A DNA stretch of 14,925 nucleotides from Alphaproteobacteria bacterium (GTDB lineage: Bacteria > Pseudomonadota > Alphaproteobacteria > UBA9219), in the NCBI GenBank assembly GCA_028716765.1, contig JAQUPC010000051.1, positions 1 through 14,925 on the forward strand, read 5' to 3'. Shown here piece after piece: positions 7,584-13,804 of this stretch. A program made the position numbers and the translations under genes. Every line of letters begins with the position of its first letter. Within the stretch, counting starts at the first letter, position 1. Below the pieces are notes generated by a model that saw only the letters and a list, made by a program, of their open reading frames with translations, was not told the DNA's origin and did not search any database.

Positions 7584-8233
7584 CCGAATCCAGTCTCTTT
7601 CAAGAAATCGACGAAGACCTGCAGCGCCAAAAGCTTGAAGCGATGTGGAAGCGCTACGGCCATTATATCATCGGGGCTGCGCTGGCGATTGTGCTCGCAA
7701 CGGCGCTTTTTAGCGGCTGGCGCTCCTGGCGCACCTATTCGGAACAGAAGGCCACGGCCGGGTTGCTTGGTCTCGTCGAGGGCAAGATCGCCGATAAGGC
7801 CCAGCAAGTCGATAGCCTCGAATCCTTTGCCCGCGTTCACGCGGGAGCCAGCCAAGCCTTTCTGGCGCACCTTCAGGCAGCCTCGATAGCCCTCAAGGAC
7901 GGAAAGACGGACAGGGCCGTAGCCATTTACGACGCTATGGCAAACGACATGACGGTCGAACTTCCCTTCCGTCAATTGGCCGATCTGTTGTCCGTGCAGG
8001 CGCAGCTGGACACCGGGGAACCGGCGGCCTTGCAGGCCCGGCTGCAACCGTTGGAGACGGACAGCCCCTGGCGCGTCACCGCCAAGGAATTTACCGCTTT
8101 GCTCGCCCTTCGCGCCGGAGACAAGGAAAAAGCCAAAACGCTTTACACGGAGCTTTCGAAGGACGCGAGCGCACCACATTCCATGATCCAGCGCGCGACC
8201 GATATGGCGCGCTGGCTGAACGAGGGGTCGTAA
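7580..8233 (+). CDS. YfgM-like tetratricopeptide membrane protein
   Basis: A 217-residue protein with a short cytoplasmic N-terminus (1-27), one membrane helix (about 28-47, H-Y-I-I-G-A-A-L-A-I-V-L) and a periplasmic helical domain with TPR-like pairs, for example near 92-120 and 165-215. This is the architecture of E. coli YfgM, an ancillary SecYEG subunit linked to periplasmic chaperones. Position supports the call: bamB follows after 4 bp and der lies further on, matching the E. coli order yfgM-bamB-der, although hisS is not upstream here. AGGTGG precedes the ATG by 9 bp. The family is assigned from topology and synteny, and sequence identity to YfgM is likely low. Confidence 0.85.
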   Translation: MTESSLFQEIDEDLQRQKLEAMWKRYGHYIIGAALAIVLATALFSGWRSWRTYSEQKATAGLLGLVEGKIADKAQQVDSLESFARVHAGASQAFLAHLQAASIALKDGKTDRAVAIYDAMANDMTVELPFRQLADLLSVQAQLDTGEPAALQARLQPLETDSPWRVTAKEFTALLALRAGDKEKAKTLYTELSKDASAPHSMIQRATDMARWLNEGS

Positions 8234-8237
8234 CCCG

Positions 8238-9584
8238 ATGAAGGCAGGGCGTTTTCACGGAACCAAGTTAGCGGCGGCGCTACTTCTCGTGGCGCTTTCG
8301 GGTTGCCACACCTTATTCGGCAGCGACGATGACGAGGCCGAAAAAACGAAAAACGAAGGCAAACGCGTTGCTATTCTTGAGCTTTCGAAGAAACCGGAAG
8401 CCGACTCGGGAGTGAGCGACGTCAAGTTCACATTGCCGTCCGCCGTAGCCAACAAGGACTGGCCGCAAGCCGGAGGCAACCCCGACCACGCGCCACAAAA
8501 CCTTGCTTTGGCGGAAGATCCCGAAGTGCAGTGGACGGCGAGCATAGGGGACGGCTCCAGCAAGTATTACAAGCTTCTCGCCCGTCCGGTCGTAAGCGGC
8601 GGCAAGGCGTTTACGCTTGATTCCCGCGGTGTTGTGGCGGCTTTCGATGCCGGGGACGGCGACCGTCTGTGGCGTTTTGACACGACCCCGGAAGACCGCA
8701 GCGGCGAGACGATGGGTGGCGGCGTTGGCGTCGAGGGCGACGTGGTCTACGTCACGACGGGTTTTGGCGAGGTTCTGGCGTTGAAGGCCGGGGACGGCGT
8801 GGTGCTGTGGCGCAAGAACGTCGGCAAGCCGTTGCGCGCGGCGCCGACAATCGCCAGCGGCCGGGTATTCGTGGTGACCATCGACAACGAGTTGAAAGCG
8901 CTTTCTCTTAGGAACGGCGAGATTTTATGGCAACATGGCGGTATTACCGAAAGCGCTACGCTTATGGGGGCATCCAACCCGGCGGCGGAGGGCGATAGCG
9001 TCGTCGTCGCCTACAGTTCGGGCGAGATTTTCAGCCTGAGAGCCCAGAACGGGCGCGTTGCCTGGGCGGACGTTTTGGCCGTTCCGGAAAAGGTCGGCGC
9101 GCTGCCGGCGATCGCCGACATCCGCGGGCTTCCGGTTATCGAACACGGCCGCGTTTTTGCCGTAAGCCACAGCGGGCGGATGGCTTCCGTCGATCAGCGC
9201 ACGGGCGACCGGGCTTGGGACGCGGACATAGGCGGCGTCAATACGCCGCTTGTCGCGGGCGATGCCGTTTTTGTTCTCAGCAATAATAGCGAGTTGATCG
9301 CTTTGACGCGCAGCAGCGGACGCATCGTTTGGGTGAAAGAGTTGCAACGCCTGAAAGACCCGGATGATCGCGACTCCACGCCGGTTCTCTGGTGGGGCCC
9401 TGTGCTGGCGGGCGGGCGGCTGTGGCTCACCAATTCGCTCGGCCATCTGGCCGCCTTTTCGCCGGGAGACGGCGCCGAACTCGTGGACCGCGACGTCGGC
9501 AAGGCCTTTTACATGCCGCCCATCGTCGCCGATCACGTCATGTATCTGCTGAGCGACAACGGGCGGCTGATGGCGCTGAAATAA
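8238..9584 (+). CDS. bamB: Outer membrane protein assembly factor BamB (lipoprotein, beta-propeller)
   Basis: A 448-residue lipoprotein. The signal peptide ends in the lipobox L20-S-G-C23, so Cys23 would be lipidated and the protein anchored in the outer membrane facing the periplasm. A short acidic linker (S-D-D-D-E) follows. The rest is a PQQ-type eight-bladed beta-propeller with repeats such as A-F-D-A-G-D-G-D-R-L-W-R, A-L-K-A-G-D-G-V-V-L-W-R and S-L-R-N-G-E-I-L-W-Q. BamB helps the BAM complex insert outer-membrane beta-barrels. Its length exceeds E. coli BamB (392) mainly through the linker and N-terminal extension. It starts 4 bp after the YfgM-like stop, which suggests one operon. Confidence 0.94.
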   Translation: MKAGRFHGTKLAAALLLVALSGCHTLFGSDDDEAEKTKNEGKRVAILELSKKPEADSGVSDVKFTLPSAVANKDWPQAGGNPDHAPQNLALAEDPEVQWTASIGDGSSKYYKLLARPVVSGGKAFTLDSRGVVAAFDAGDGDRLWRFDTTPEDRSGETMGGGVGVEGDVVYVTTGFGEVLALKAGDGVVLWRKNVGKPLRAAPTIASGRVFVVTIDNELKALSLRNGEILWQHGGITESATLMGASNPAAEGDSVVVAYSSGEIFSLRAQNGRVAWADVLAVPEKVGALPAIADIRGLPVIEHGRVFAVSHSGRMASVDQRTGDRAWDADIGGVNTPLVAGDAVFVLSNNSELIALTRSSGRIVWVKELQRLKDPDDRDSTPVLWWGPVLAGGRLWLTNSLGHLAAFSPGDGAELVDRDVGKAFYMPPIVADHVMYLLSDNGRLMALK

Positions 9585-9603
9585 ATAGAGGCTAAATTTA
9601 TTT
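9579..9603. repeat. AT-rich inverted repeat at the bamB stop
   Basis: AAATAAAT (9579-9586) and ATTTATTT (9596-9603) are perfect complements around a 9-nt loop and overlap the bamB stop codon. As RNA this is a weak A/U hairpin without a GC stem, so it is not a convincing terminator. It may act as a 3'-end or spacing element before the next gene. Confidence 0.3.
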
Positions 9604-9673
9604 ACCCATAAAGCGCAGGGATTCGCCGGCTGCAACGTGCAATGACTGTAGTTGTACGTTTAGGGAGGCGAAC

Positions 9674-10072
9674 ATGTCGGCGGTTTCAAGCATTACATCA
9701 TCCACGGTCGCGCAGCAAAGCGCGGCGAGCGCGACAAACACAACGTCGAGCGATCAAACGACAAGCGATACGCCGAGTGCCAAAAAAAGCGGAAGCGCTC
9801 CTTCATCATCGACTTCCTCTTCCTCAAGCAGTTCTTCCAGCAGCAGCTCTGCCCAAGTGAAGAGTGAGACAACGGTCAAGAATGCCGATGGATCGACGAC
9901 AAAGACAACCGTTTACGAAGACGGCACTACGAAAGTTACAACGACCGCGCCAGACCGGACTAAAGCCACCACGTCCTATCAGGATCAGCACCCCCGGAGC
10001 GGTGTGACGGCTGCAAATGACAAGGAAAAACCAGACGAAATGGCGCATACGACCGTTTCCATGACGGTTTAG
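9674..10072 (+). CDS. Serine/threonine-rich low-complexity protein of unknown function
   Basis: A 132-residue protein. GGGAGG lies 5 bp before the ATG, a strong ribosome binding site that supports real translation. Residues 1-60 are almost entirely Ser, Thr, Ala and Gln and include a serine run broken once by Thr (about 45-60). Residues 65-100 contain two copies of a D-G-S/T-T-K-T/V-T unit, with valines alternating with threonines as in a beta-strand-forming repeat. No signal peptide or membrane segment is seen and there is no cysteine. It lies between bamB and der, which are usually adjacent, so it is a lineage-specific insertion in this cluster. I do not recognise a family. The serine tract uses mixed TCN and AGC codons, so it is not a simple trinucleotide repeat. 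Confidence 0.65.
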   Translation: MSAVSSITSSTVAQQSAASATNTTSSDQTTSDTPSAKKSGSAPSSSTSSSSSSSSSSSSAQVKSETTVKNADGSTTKTTVYEDGTTKVTTTAPDRTKATTSYQDQHPRSGVTAANDKEKPDEMAHTTVSMTV

Positions 10073-10098
10073 GCTTTATCGACATTTATGCAAATTGG

Positions 10099-10127
10099 GC
10101 ACAACATGTTGATGGGGTGTGCTTTTT
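10099..10127 (+). terminator. Weak terminator-like hairpin upstream of der
   Basis: GCACA (10099-10103) can pair with TGTGC (10118-10122), followed directly by five T (10123-10127). The 14-nt loop contains most of a competing perfect palindrome, CAACATGTTG (10102-10111). Together they could end the transcript of the serine-rich gene. The same stretch overlaps a promoter-like pair, TTGATG (10109) and TATAGA (10130), with a short 15-bp spacer, so a fresh start for der is also possible. Confidence 0.3.
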
Positions 10128-10180
10128 AGTATAGAACGTGGCTCAAGATTGCGCGGTAAGCCTTTATTTCGGCCACACTA

Positions 10181-11689
10181 ATGACCTTCACCCTCGCCAT
10201 AGCCGGACGTCCGAACGTCGGCAAATCGACCCTGTTCAATCGTCTGATCGGAAAGGCGATGGCGCTCGTCCACGACACGCCGGGCGTCACGCGTGACTGG
10301 CGCGAAGGCGAGGGCGAGCTGTTCGATTTGCGTTTTCGCCTTTACGATACGGCGGGGCTCGAAAACCGCCGTCCGAAAGGCAGCATGGCCGAACGCACGG
10401 CCGCGCGCACGAACGAGGCTCTGGCGAAATGCGACGTCATTTTGCTGATGGTCGATGGCCGCGAAGGCCTGACGAACGACGACAAGACCGTTGCCCGCGA
10501 AATCCGCAAAACCGGGAAGCCGGTCATTCTTCTGGTCAACAAGTGCGAGGCGGATCGTTTGCCGCACGGTTTCGACGAGGCTTCGGCCCTCGGGTTCGAG
10601 AACATCCTTCCCGTTTCCGCCACGCACGGCGAAGGTTTGGCGGAACTCTATGAAGCGTTGTTGCCTTATATGCGCGGCGATATTCCTCCCCCCTCGAGGG
10701 GGAGGTCAGGAGGGGGGGGGGACAGCCTTGCTGAGACTTCCGGTTTTGATCTCCAACTTTCACCCAGGTCGCTCTCCCCCCTCCCTAACCCTCCCCTCAA
10801 GGGGGAGGGAATTCCGTCGCGCCTGCCGTGTGAGAGTGATTCAACCGAAGAGGATTCTGAAGAACCCAAACGTCTTCACCTCGCTATCGTCGGGCGGCCG
10901 AACGCAGGGAAGTCGACGCTTGTAAACCGTTTGATCGGCGAGGAGAGGCTGCTGACGGGTCCGGAGCCTGGACTGACGCGCGACGCCATTCACGTCGAGT
11001 GGGAATACAAGGGCCAGTCTATACGTCTCGTGGACACGGCGGGCCTGCGCCGCCGCGCGCGCATCGAGGAAAAGCTGGAGAAGATGAGCGCGCAGGAAAC
11101 GCTGCGCGCGATCCGGCTTGCGCACGTCGTTGTGCTTGTGCTCGATGCCGAGCAGCCGTTCGACAAACAGGATTACACGATCGCTCAGCATGTCGTGGAA
11201 GAGGGCCGCGCCCTTGTCATTGCCGTCAACAAGTGGGACGCGGTGAAGGAAAAAACCGCCGTCTCGCGTATGATACGGGCGAAGATCGAGGCCTCGCTGG
11301 CGCAAGTGGCGGGCGTTCCTCTGGTGCCGATTTCGGCGCTGAAAGGCGAGGGACTCGACAAGTTGATGCGGGAAATTACGCGCCTTTACGAGGTGTGGAA
11401 CAAGCGCGTGTCGACGGGGCAGCTTAACCGCTGGCTGGAAGGCATGGAGGCCGATCATCCGCCGCCTATCGTTTCAGGACGCCGGGTCAAGCTGCGCTAT
11501 ATGACGCAGGTCAAAAGCCGTCCGCCGACATTCGCGCTTTGGGTGAACAAGCCCGTCGGTCTTCCGGAAAGCTACGTGCGCTTTCTTACCGGCGGCCTTC
11601 GCAAGACGTTCGGACTGGAAGGCGTGCCGATTCGCTGGCTGCTCAAGAAGGGCGAAAATCCTTACGAGGGCAAAAAAACCAAGCGTTAA
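10181..11689 (+). CDS. der: Ribosome-associated GTPase Der (EngA) with in-frame repeat insertion
   Basis: A 502-residue essential GTPase with tandem G domains that acts in 50S ribosome assembly. In G domain 1, the P-loop is G9-R-P-N-V-G-K-S-T17, D56-T-A-G is G3, and N120-K-C-E is G4 with Glu in place of Asp, as I recall from alphaproteobacterial Der. G domain 2 has its P-loop at G238-R-P-N-A-G-K-S-T246, followed by D-T-A-G and N-K-W-D. The C-terminal KH-like domain (about 410-495) contains the usual R-R-V-K-L-R-Y region. The linker is unusual: residues about 169-210 are encoded by a GC-rich palindromic repeat with no Der homology, before the acidic E-E-D-S-E-E linker. Length exceeds the 436-490 of common Der proteins by about that amount. 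No clear Shine-Dalgarno precedes ATG 10181. Confidence 0.95.
   Translation: MTFTLAIAGRPNVGKSTLFNRLIGKAMALVHDTPGVTRDWREGEGELFDLRFRLYDTAGLENRRPKGSMAERTAARTNEALAKCDVILLMVDGREGLTNDDKTVAREIRKTGKPVILLVNKCEADRLPHGFDEASALGFENILPVSATHGEGLAELYEALLPYMRGDIPPPSRGRSGGGGDSLAETSGFDLQLSPRSLSPLPNPPLKGEGIPSRLPCESDSTEEDSEEPKRLHLAIVGRPNAGKSTLVNRLIGEERLLTGPEPGLTRDAIHVEWEYKGQSIRLVDTAGLRRRARIEEKLEKMSAQETLRAIRLAHVVVLVLDAEQPFDKQDYTIAQHVVEEGRALVIAVNKWDAVKEKTAVSRMIRAKIEASLAQVAGVPLVPISALKGEGLDKLMREITRLYEVWNKRVSTGQLNRWLEGMEADHPPPIVSGRRVKLRYMTQVKSRPPTFALWVNKPVGLPESYVRFLTGGLRKTFGLEGVPIRWLLKKGENPYEGKKTKR
10682..10811. repeat. GC-rich palindromic repeat element, copy A, inside der
   Basis: The element starts ATTCC (10682) and ends GGAAT (10811), an inverted pair. 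Hairpin 1 spans 10685-10705 (CCTCCC...GGGAGG centred on CTCGAG). Hairpin 2 spans 10788-10808 (CCCTCCCC, loop TCAAG, GGGGAGGG). Between them, a G-rich stretch (10704-10720) is complementary to a C-rich stretch (10772-10788), so the left half is an imperfect inverted copy of the right half. The core 10685-10810 is 126 nt, exactly 42 codons, and keeps the der frame open. The right half (CCCTAACCCTCCCC-type) resembles GC-rich interspersed repeats I recall from many proteobacterial genomes. Copy B lies at 12179-12297. Exact ends are uncertain. Confidence 0.8.
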
Positions 11690-11730
11690 CCAAAACATTT
11701 TTACGAAACAATTTGAAACATTTGTTGCCG

Positions 11731-11759
11731 TTGATTTTGTGAAATCGCGGCGCTAGATG
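11731..11759 (+). promoter_or_regulatory. Candidate promoter for the orphan gene at 11791
   Basis: TTGATT (11731-11736) and TAGATG (11754-11759) are separated by 17 bp and lie about 32 bp upstream of the ATG. The -35 matches four of six consensus bases and the -10 three of six. Spacing and position are good but the sequence match is modest. There is no GC-rich terminator between der and this point. Confidence 0.3.
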
Positions 11760-11790
11760 AGGGCAACATTTTTTCAAAAAGGAGATTGAT

Positions 11791-12126
11791 ATGTCCTCTG
11801 AAGAACCCAAAACAAAGTACATAACTTTTTGGTATGTTCCCGGCGATAACTCCGAAGCAATCATGCGGCAGTACGCCAAGGTAGACGGTGTGCCGGAGCC
11901 TGTTCTCTACATTGTCGAGACCGAAGGCGAGGATGAGAACCCGGTGAAAAAACCGGAGTCTCTCGGCGGACACCGCTATTTTTCCAGACTGACCCCGCGT
12001 CTTACAGTCGCGGCCGATAGAGTTAAAGAAAGAGGCCCGCGCGAAAATCTGAAAAAAAAGTCTGCACCGTTCCACCCGATGGGGTCAGGTTATACGGCCC
12101 AGACTTTAAGAAAGAACTTTGTTTAA
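11791..12126 (+). CDS. Small protein of unknown function
   Basis: A 111-residue protein. AAGGAG lies 6 bp before the ATG, an almost ideal ribosome binding site, so translation is likely. The first 50 residues look folded (K-Y-I-T-F-W-Y-V-P-G-D and E-P-V-L-Y-I-V-E-T-E, two strand-like segments). The rest is basic and polar, ending Q-T-L-R-K-N-F-V. There is no signal peptide, membrane helix or cysteine. I do not recognise the family. It lies about 100 bp after der and is convergent with purF. Its stop is 12 bp from a 31-bp repeat that copies the purF 3' end, so its downstream flank has been rearranged. Confidence 0.65.
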   Translation: MSSEEPKTKYITFWYVPGDNSEAIMRQYAKVDGVPEPVLYIVETEGEDENPVKKPESLGGHRYFSRLTPRLTVAADRVKERGPRENLKKKSAPFHPMGSGYTAQTLRKNFV

Positions 12127-12138
12127 TATCGCTGCGGC

Positions 12139-12169
12139 TTGGTTTTACTCGCTCGCCCGGGCGAGGAAG
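12139..12169. repeat. 31-bp direct repeat, left copy (duplicate of the purF 3' end)
   Basis: Positions 12139-12169 are identical over all 31 bases to 12338-12368. On the minus strand the copy spells the last seven purF codons (F-L-A-R-A-S-E) plus stop, detached from the gene. It contains the perfect 14-bp palindrome CTCGCCCGGGCGAG. Flanking bases differ on both sides, so the repeat length is exact. Confidence 0.9.
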
Positions 12170-12178
12170 AAAAGTATC

Positions 12179-12297
12179 CCTCTCCCCTTGGGGAGAGGAA
12201 GCAAAAGCTTGGACTTACAACGTAAGTCCTTAGCTTTTGCAGGTGAGGGGTCAACTTTTTACATACCCCGCCCCTTACCCCTCCCCAAGGGGAGGGG
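12179..12297. repeat. GC-rich palindromic repeat element, copy B, between convergent genes
   Basis: Hairpin 1 is CCTCTCCCC/GGGGAGAGG (12179-12187/12190-12198). Hairpin 2 is CCCCTCCCC/GGGGAGGGG (12278-12286/12289-12297). Between them, GGGGT (12247-12251) can pair with ACCCC across a T-rich loop, so the order hairpin, G-rich, loop, C-rich TTACC, hairpin is the same as in copy A inside der. A separate 40-bp hairpin is embedded after hairpin 1. The element lies between the orphan gene and purF, which converge. No arm is followed by a good U-tract on either strand, so a REP-like role in stopping exonucleases or polymerase would be inference. Confidence 0.8.
12201..12240. repeat. Nested 40-bp hairpin within repeat copy B
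   Basis: GCAAAAGCT (12201-12209) pairs with AGCTTTTGC (12232-12240), and GGACTTAC (12211-12218) with GTAAGTCC (12222-12229). They are separated by a small 1x2 interior loop and close on a 3-nt loop AAC. That is 17 base pairs in 40 nt, of lower GC than the surrounding element, and copy A has no counterpart at this point. It therefore looks like a separate palindromic insertion inside the larger repeat. Confidence 0.8.
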
Positions 12298-12337
12298 GAC
12301 TCGACAGTTCTTGATGAAAAATCAGTTCTACGGATTG

Positions 12338-12368
12338 TTGGTTTTACTCGCTCGCCCGGGCGAGGAAG
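12338..12368. repeat. 31-bp direct repeat, right copy (within the purF 3' end)
   Basis: This is the in-gene copy of the repeat at 12139-12169. It includes the final codons and stop of purF and the palindrome CTCGCCCGGGCGAG. The two copies start 199 bp apart, with 168 bp including palindromic copy B between them. Confidence 0.9.
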
Positions 12369-13804
12369 GACAATTCGCCCTGCATGGCGTTGTCGTCGAA
12401 GTCGGTCAGCTTGATGGGGTATTCGCCGCTGAAGCAGGCGTCGCAGTATTGCGGCAGGCCGCCGTTGCGCTTCGCTTCGCCCAGCGCGCGGTAGAGCCCG
12501 TCGAGCGAGATAAAGGCGAGGCTGTCCACGCCGATGAAGCGCGCCATTTTCTCCACCGTGTATTGGTGCGCCAAAAGCTTTTCCTTCTCCGGCGTGTCGA
12601 TGCCGTAAAAGCAGCTGAACTTCGTCGGCGGGCTTGAGATGCGCAAGTGCACTTCGCGCGCGCCCGCGTTGCGTATCATCTCCACGATCTTGACGCTGGT
12701 CGTGCCGCGGACGATGGAATCGTCGATCAACACGACGCGTTTGCCGTCGATAAAGCTGCGGTTGGCGTTGTGCTTCAGCTTCACGCCCAAATGACGGATG
12801 CGGTCGGTCGGCTGGATGAACGTCCGGCCGACGTAATGGTTGCGTATGATGCCGAGATCGAACGGAATGCCGCTTTGCTGGGCGAAGCCGATAGCGGCCG
12901 GAACGCCAGAATCCGGAACGGGCACGACGATGTCGGCCATTACCGGCGATTCCTTCGCCAGTTCGACGCCGATGTGCTTGCGCGCCTCGTAAACCGAATG
13001 GCCTTCCACGAGGGAGTCGGGCCGCGCGAAATAAATGTATTCGAAAATGCAGAACTTGCGCGGCGTGGATTCAAACGGCTTGAAGCTTTGAATCGTAGTG
13101 CCGTCCAGAACGACCAGTTCGCCCGGCTCAACGTCGCGCTCGAACGTCGCGCCGATGATGTCGAGCGCGCAGGTTTCGCTCGCCAGCACCCAGGACTCGC
13201 CGAAACGGCCGAGAACCAATGGCCGCACCCCGTAAGGATCGCGGACGCCCATGATGAGGCCCTGCGCCATCGCGATCAGCGAATAAGCGCCTTCCACTTG
13301 CTTCAACGCTTCGATAAAGCGGTCGACGACGGTGCCTTTGTGCTCCATCGCCATGAGGTGGATGATGACTTCGGTATCCGTCGTGGAGCGGAACAGGCAC
13401 CCGCGGCTCACCAAAGCTTTGCGCAGGGTATAGGCGTTGGTGAGGTTGCCGTTGTGGGCGAGGGCGAAGCCGCCCAAGTCGAAATCGGCGAACAGCGGCT
13501 GGACATTGCGCAGCGCCGTTTCGCCCGTCGTGGCATAGCGCACGTGCCCCACGGCCGCCGTGCCGGGCAAGCGTTTGATGATGGTTTCGTTGCCGAAGTT
13601 TTCGGCGATCAGGCCCATTGTGTGATGCGCGCGGAAATGATCGCCGTCAAAGCTGACGATGCCGCCCGCTTCCTGTCCGCGATGCTGGAGCGCGTGAAGG
13701 CCGAGGGCGGTCAAGGCCGCGGCCGAGTCGTTGTTGATGATGCCGAATACGCCACATTCCTCGCGCAGTTTGTCGTCGTCGAAAGGATTTGTGGTGAGGG
13801 TCAT
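12344..13804 (-). CDS. purF: Amidophosphoribosyltransferase
   Basis: A 486-residue enzyme of the first committed step of purine synthesis: PRPP plus glutamine gives phosphoribosylamine, glutamate and PPi. It is the B. subtilis type. A 16-residue propeptide would be removed to expose the N-terminal nucleophile C17 (E-E-C-G-V-F-G-I), and the four 4Fe-4S cysteines are present: C252, C398, C454 and C457. Subtracting the propeptide gives 236, 382, 438 and 441, almost the B. subtilis positions. The glutaminase domain spans about 17-250 and the phosphoribosyltransferase domain about 270-460, with the PRPP loop V-V-L-I-D-D-S-I-V-R-G-T-T-S. It overlaps cvpA by 4 bp (ATGA), implying translational coupling. 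Its last codons are duplicated downstream at 12139. Confidence 0.97.
   Translation of the reverse strand: MTLTTNPFDDDKLREECGVFGIINNDSAAALTALGLHALQHRGQEAGGIVSFDGDHFRAHHTMGLIAENFGNETIIKRLPGTAAVGHVRYATTGETALRNVQPLFADFDLGGFALAHNGNLTNAYTLRKALVSRGCLFRSTTDTEVIIHLMAMEHKGTVVDRFIEALKQVEGAYSLIAMAQGLIMGVRDPYGVRPLVLGRFGESWVLASETCALDIIGATFERDVEPGELVVLDGTTIQSFKPFESTPRKFCIFEYIYFARPDSLVEGHSVYEARKHIGVELAKESPVMADIVVPVPDSGVPAAIGFAQQSGIPFDLGIIRNHYVGRTFIQPTDRIRHLGVKLKHNANRSFIDGKRVVLIDDSIVRGTTSVKIVEMIRNAGAREVHLRISSPPTKFSCFYGIDTPEKEKLLAHQYTVEKMARFIGVDSLAFISLDGLYRALGEAKRNGGLPQYCDACFSGEYPIKLTDFDDNAMQGELSFLARASE

Noticed and set aside
9642..9860. Alternative 72-codon frame overlapping the serine-rich gene
   Set aside because: It lacks a ribosome binding site, while the frame starting at 9674 has GGGAGG at proper spacing.
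12151..12163. GC-rich palindrome in the 31-bp repeat as an intrinsic terminator
   Set aside because: CTCGCCCGGGCGAG makes a good stem, but neither strand has a U-tract directly after it in the direction of the nearby genes.
12179..12297. CRISPR array or tandem repeat
   Set aside because: The repeated units are inverted arms of one palindromic element and not regularly spaced direct repeats with unique spacers, and no cas gene is near.
12119..12637. 172-codon plus-strand frame over the intergenic repeat and the purF 3' end
   Set aside because: It is made of translated palindromic repeat plus purF antisense, with no initiation signal.
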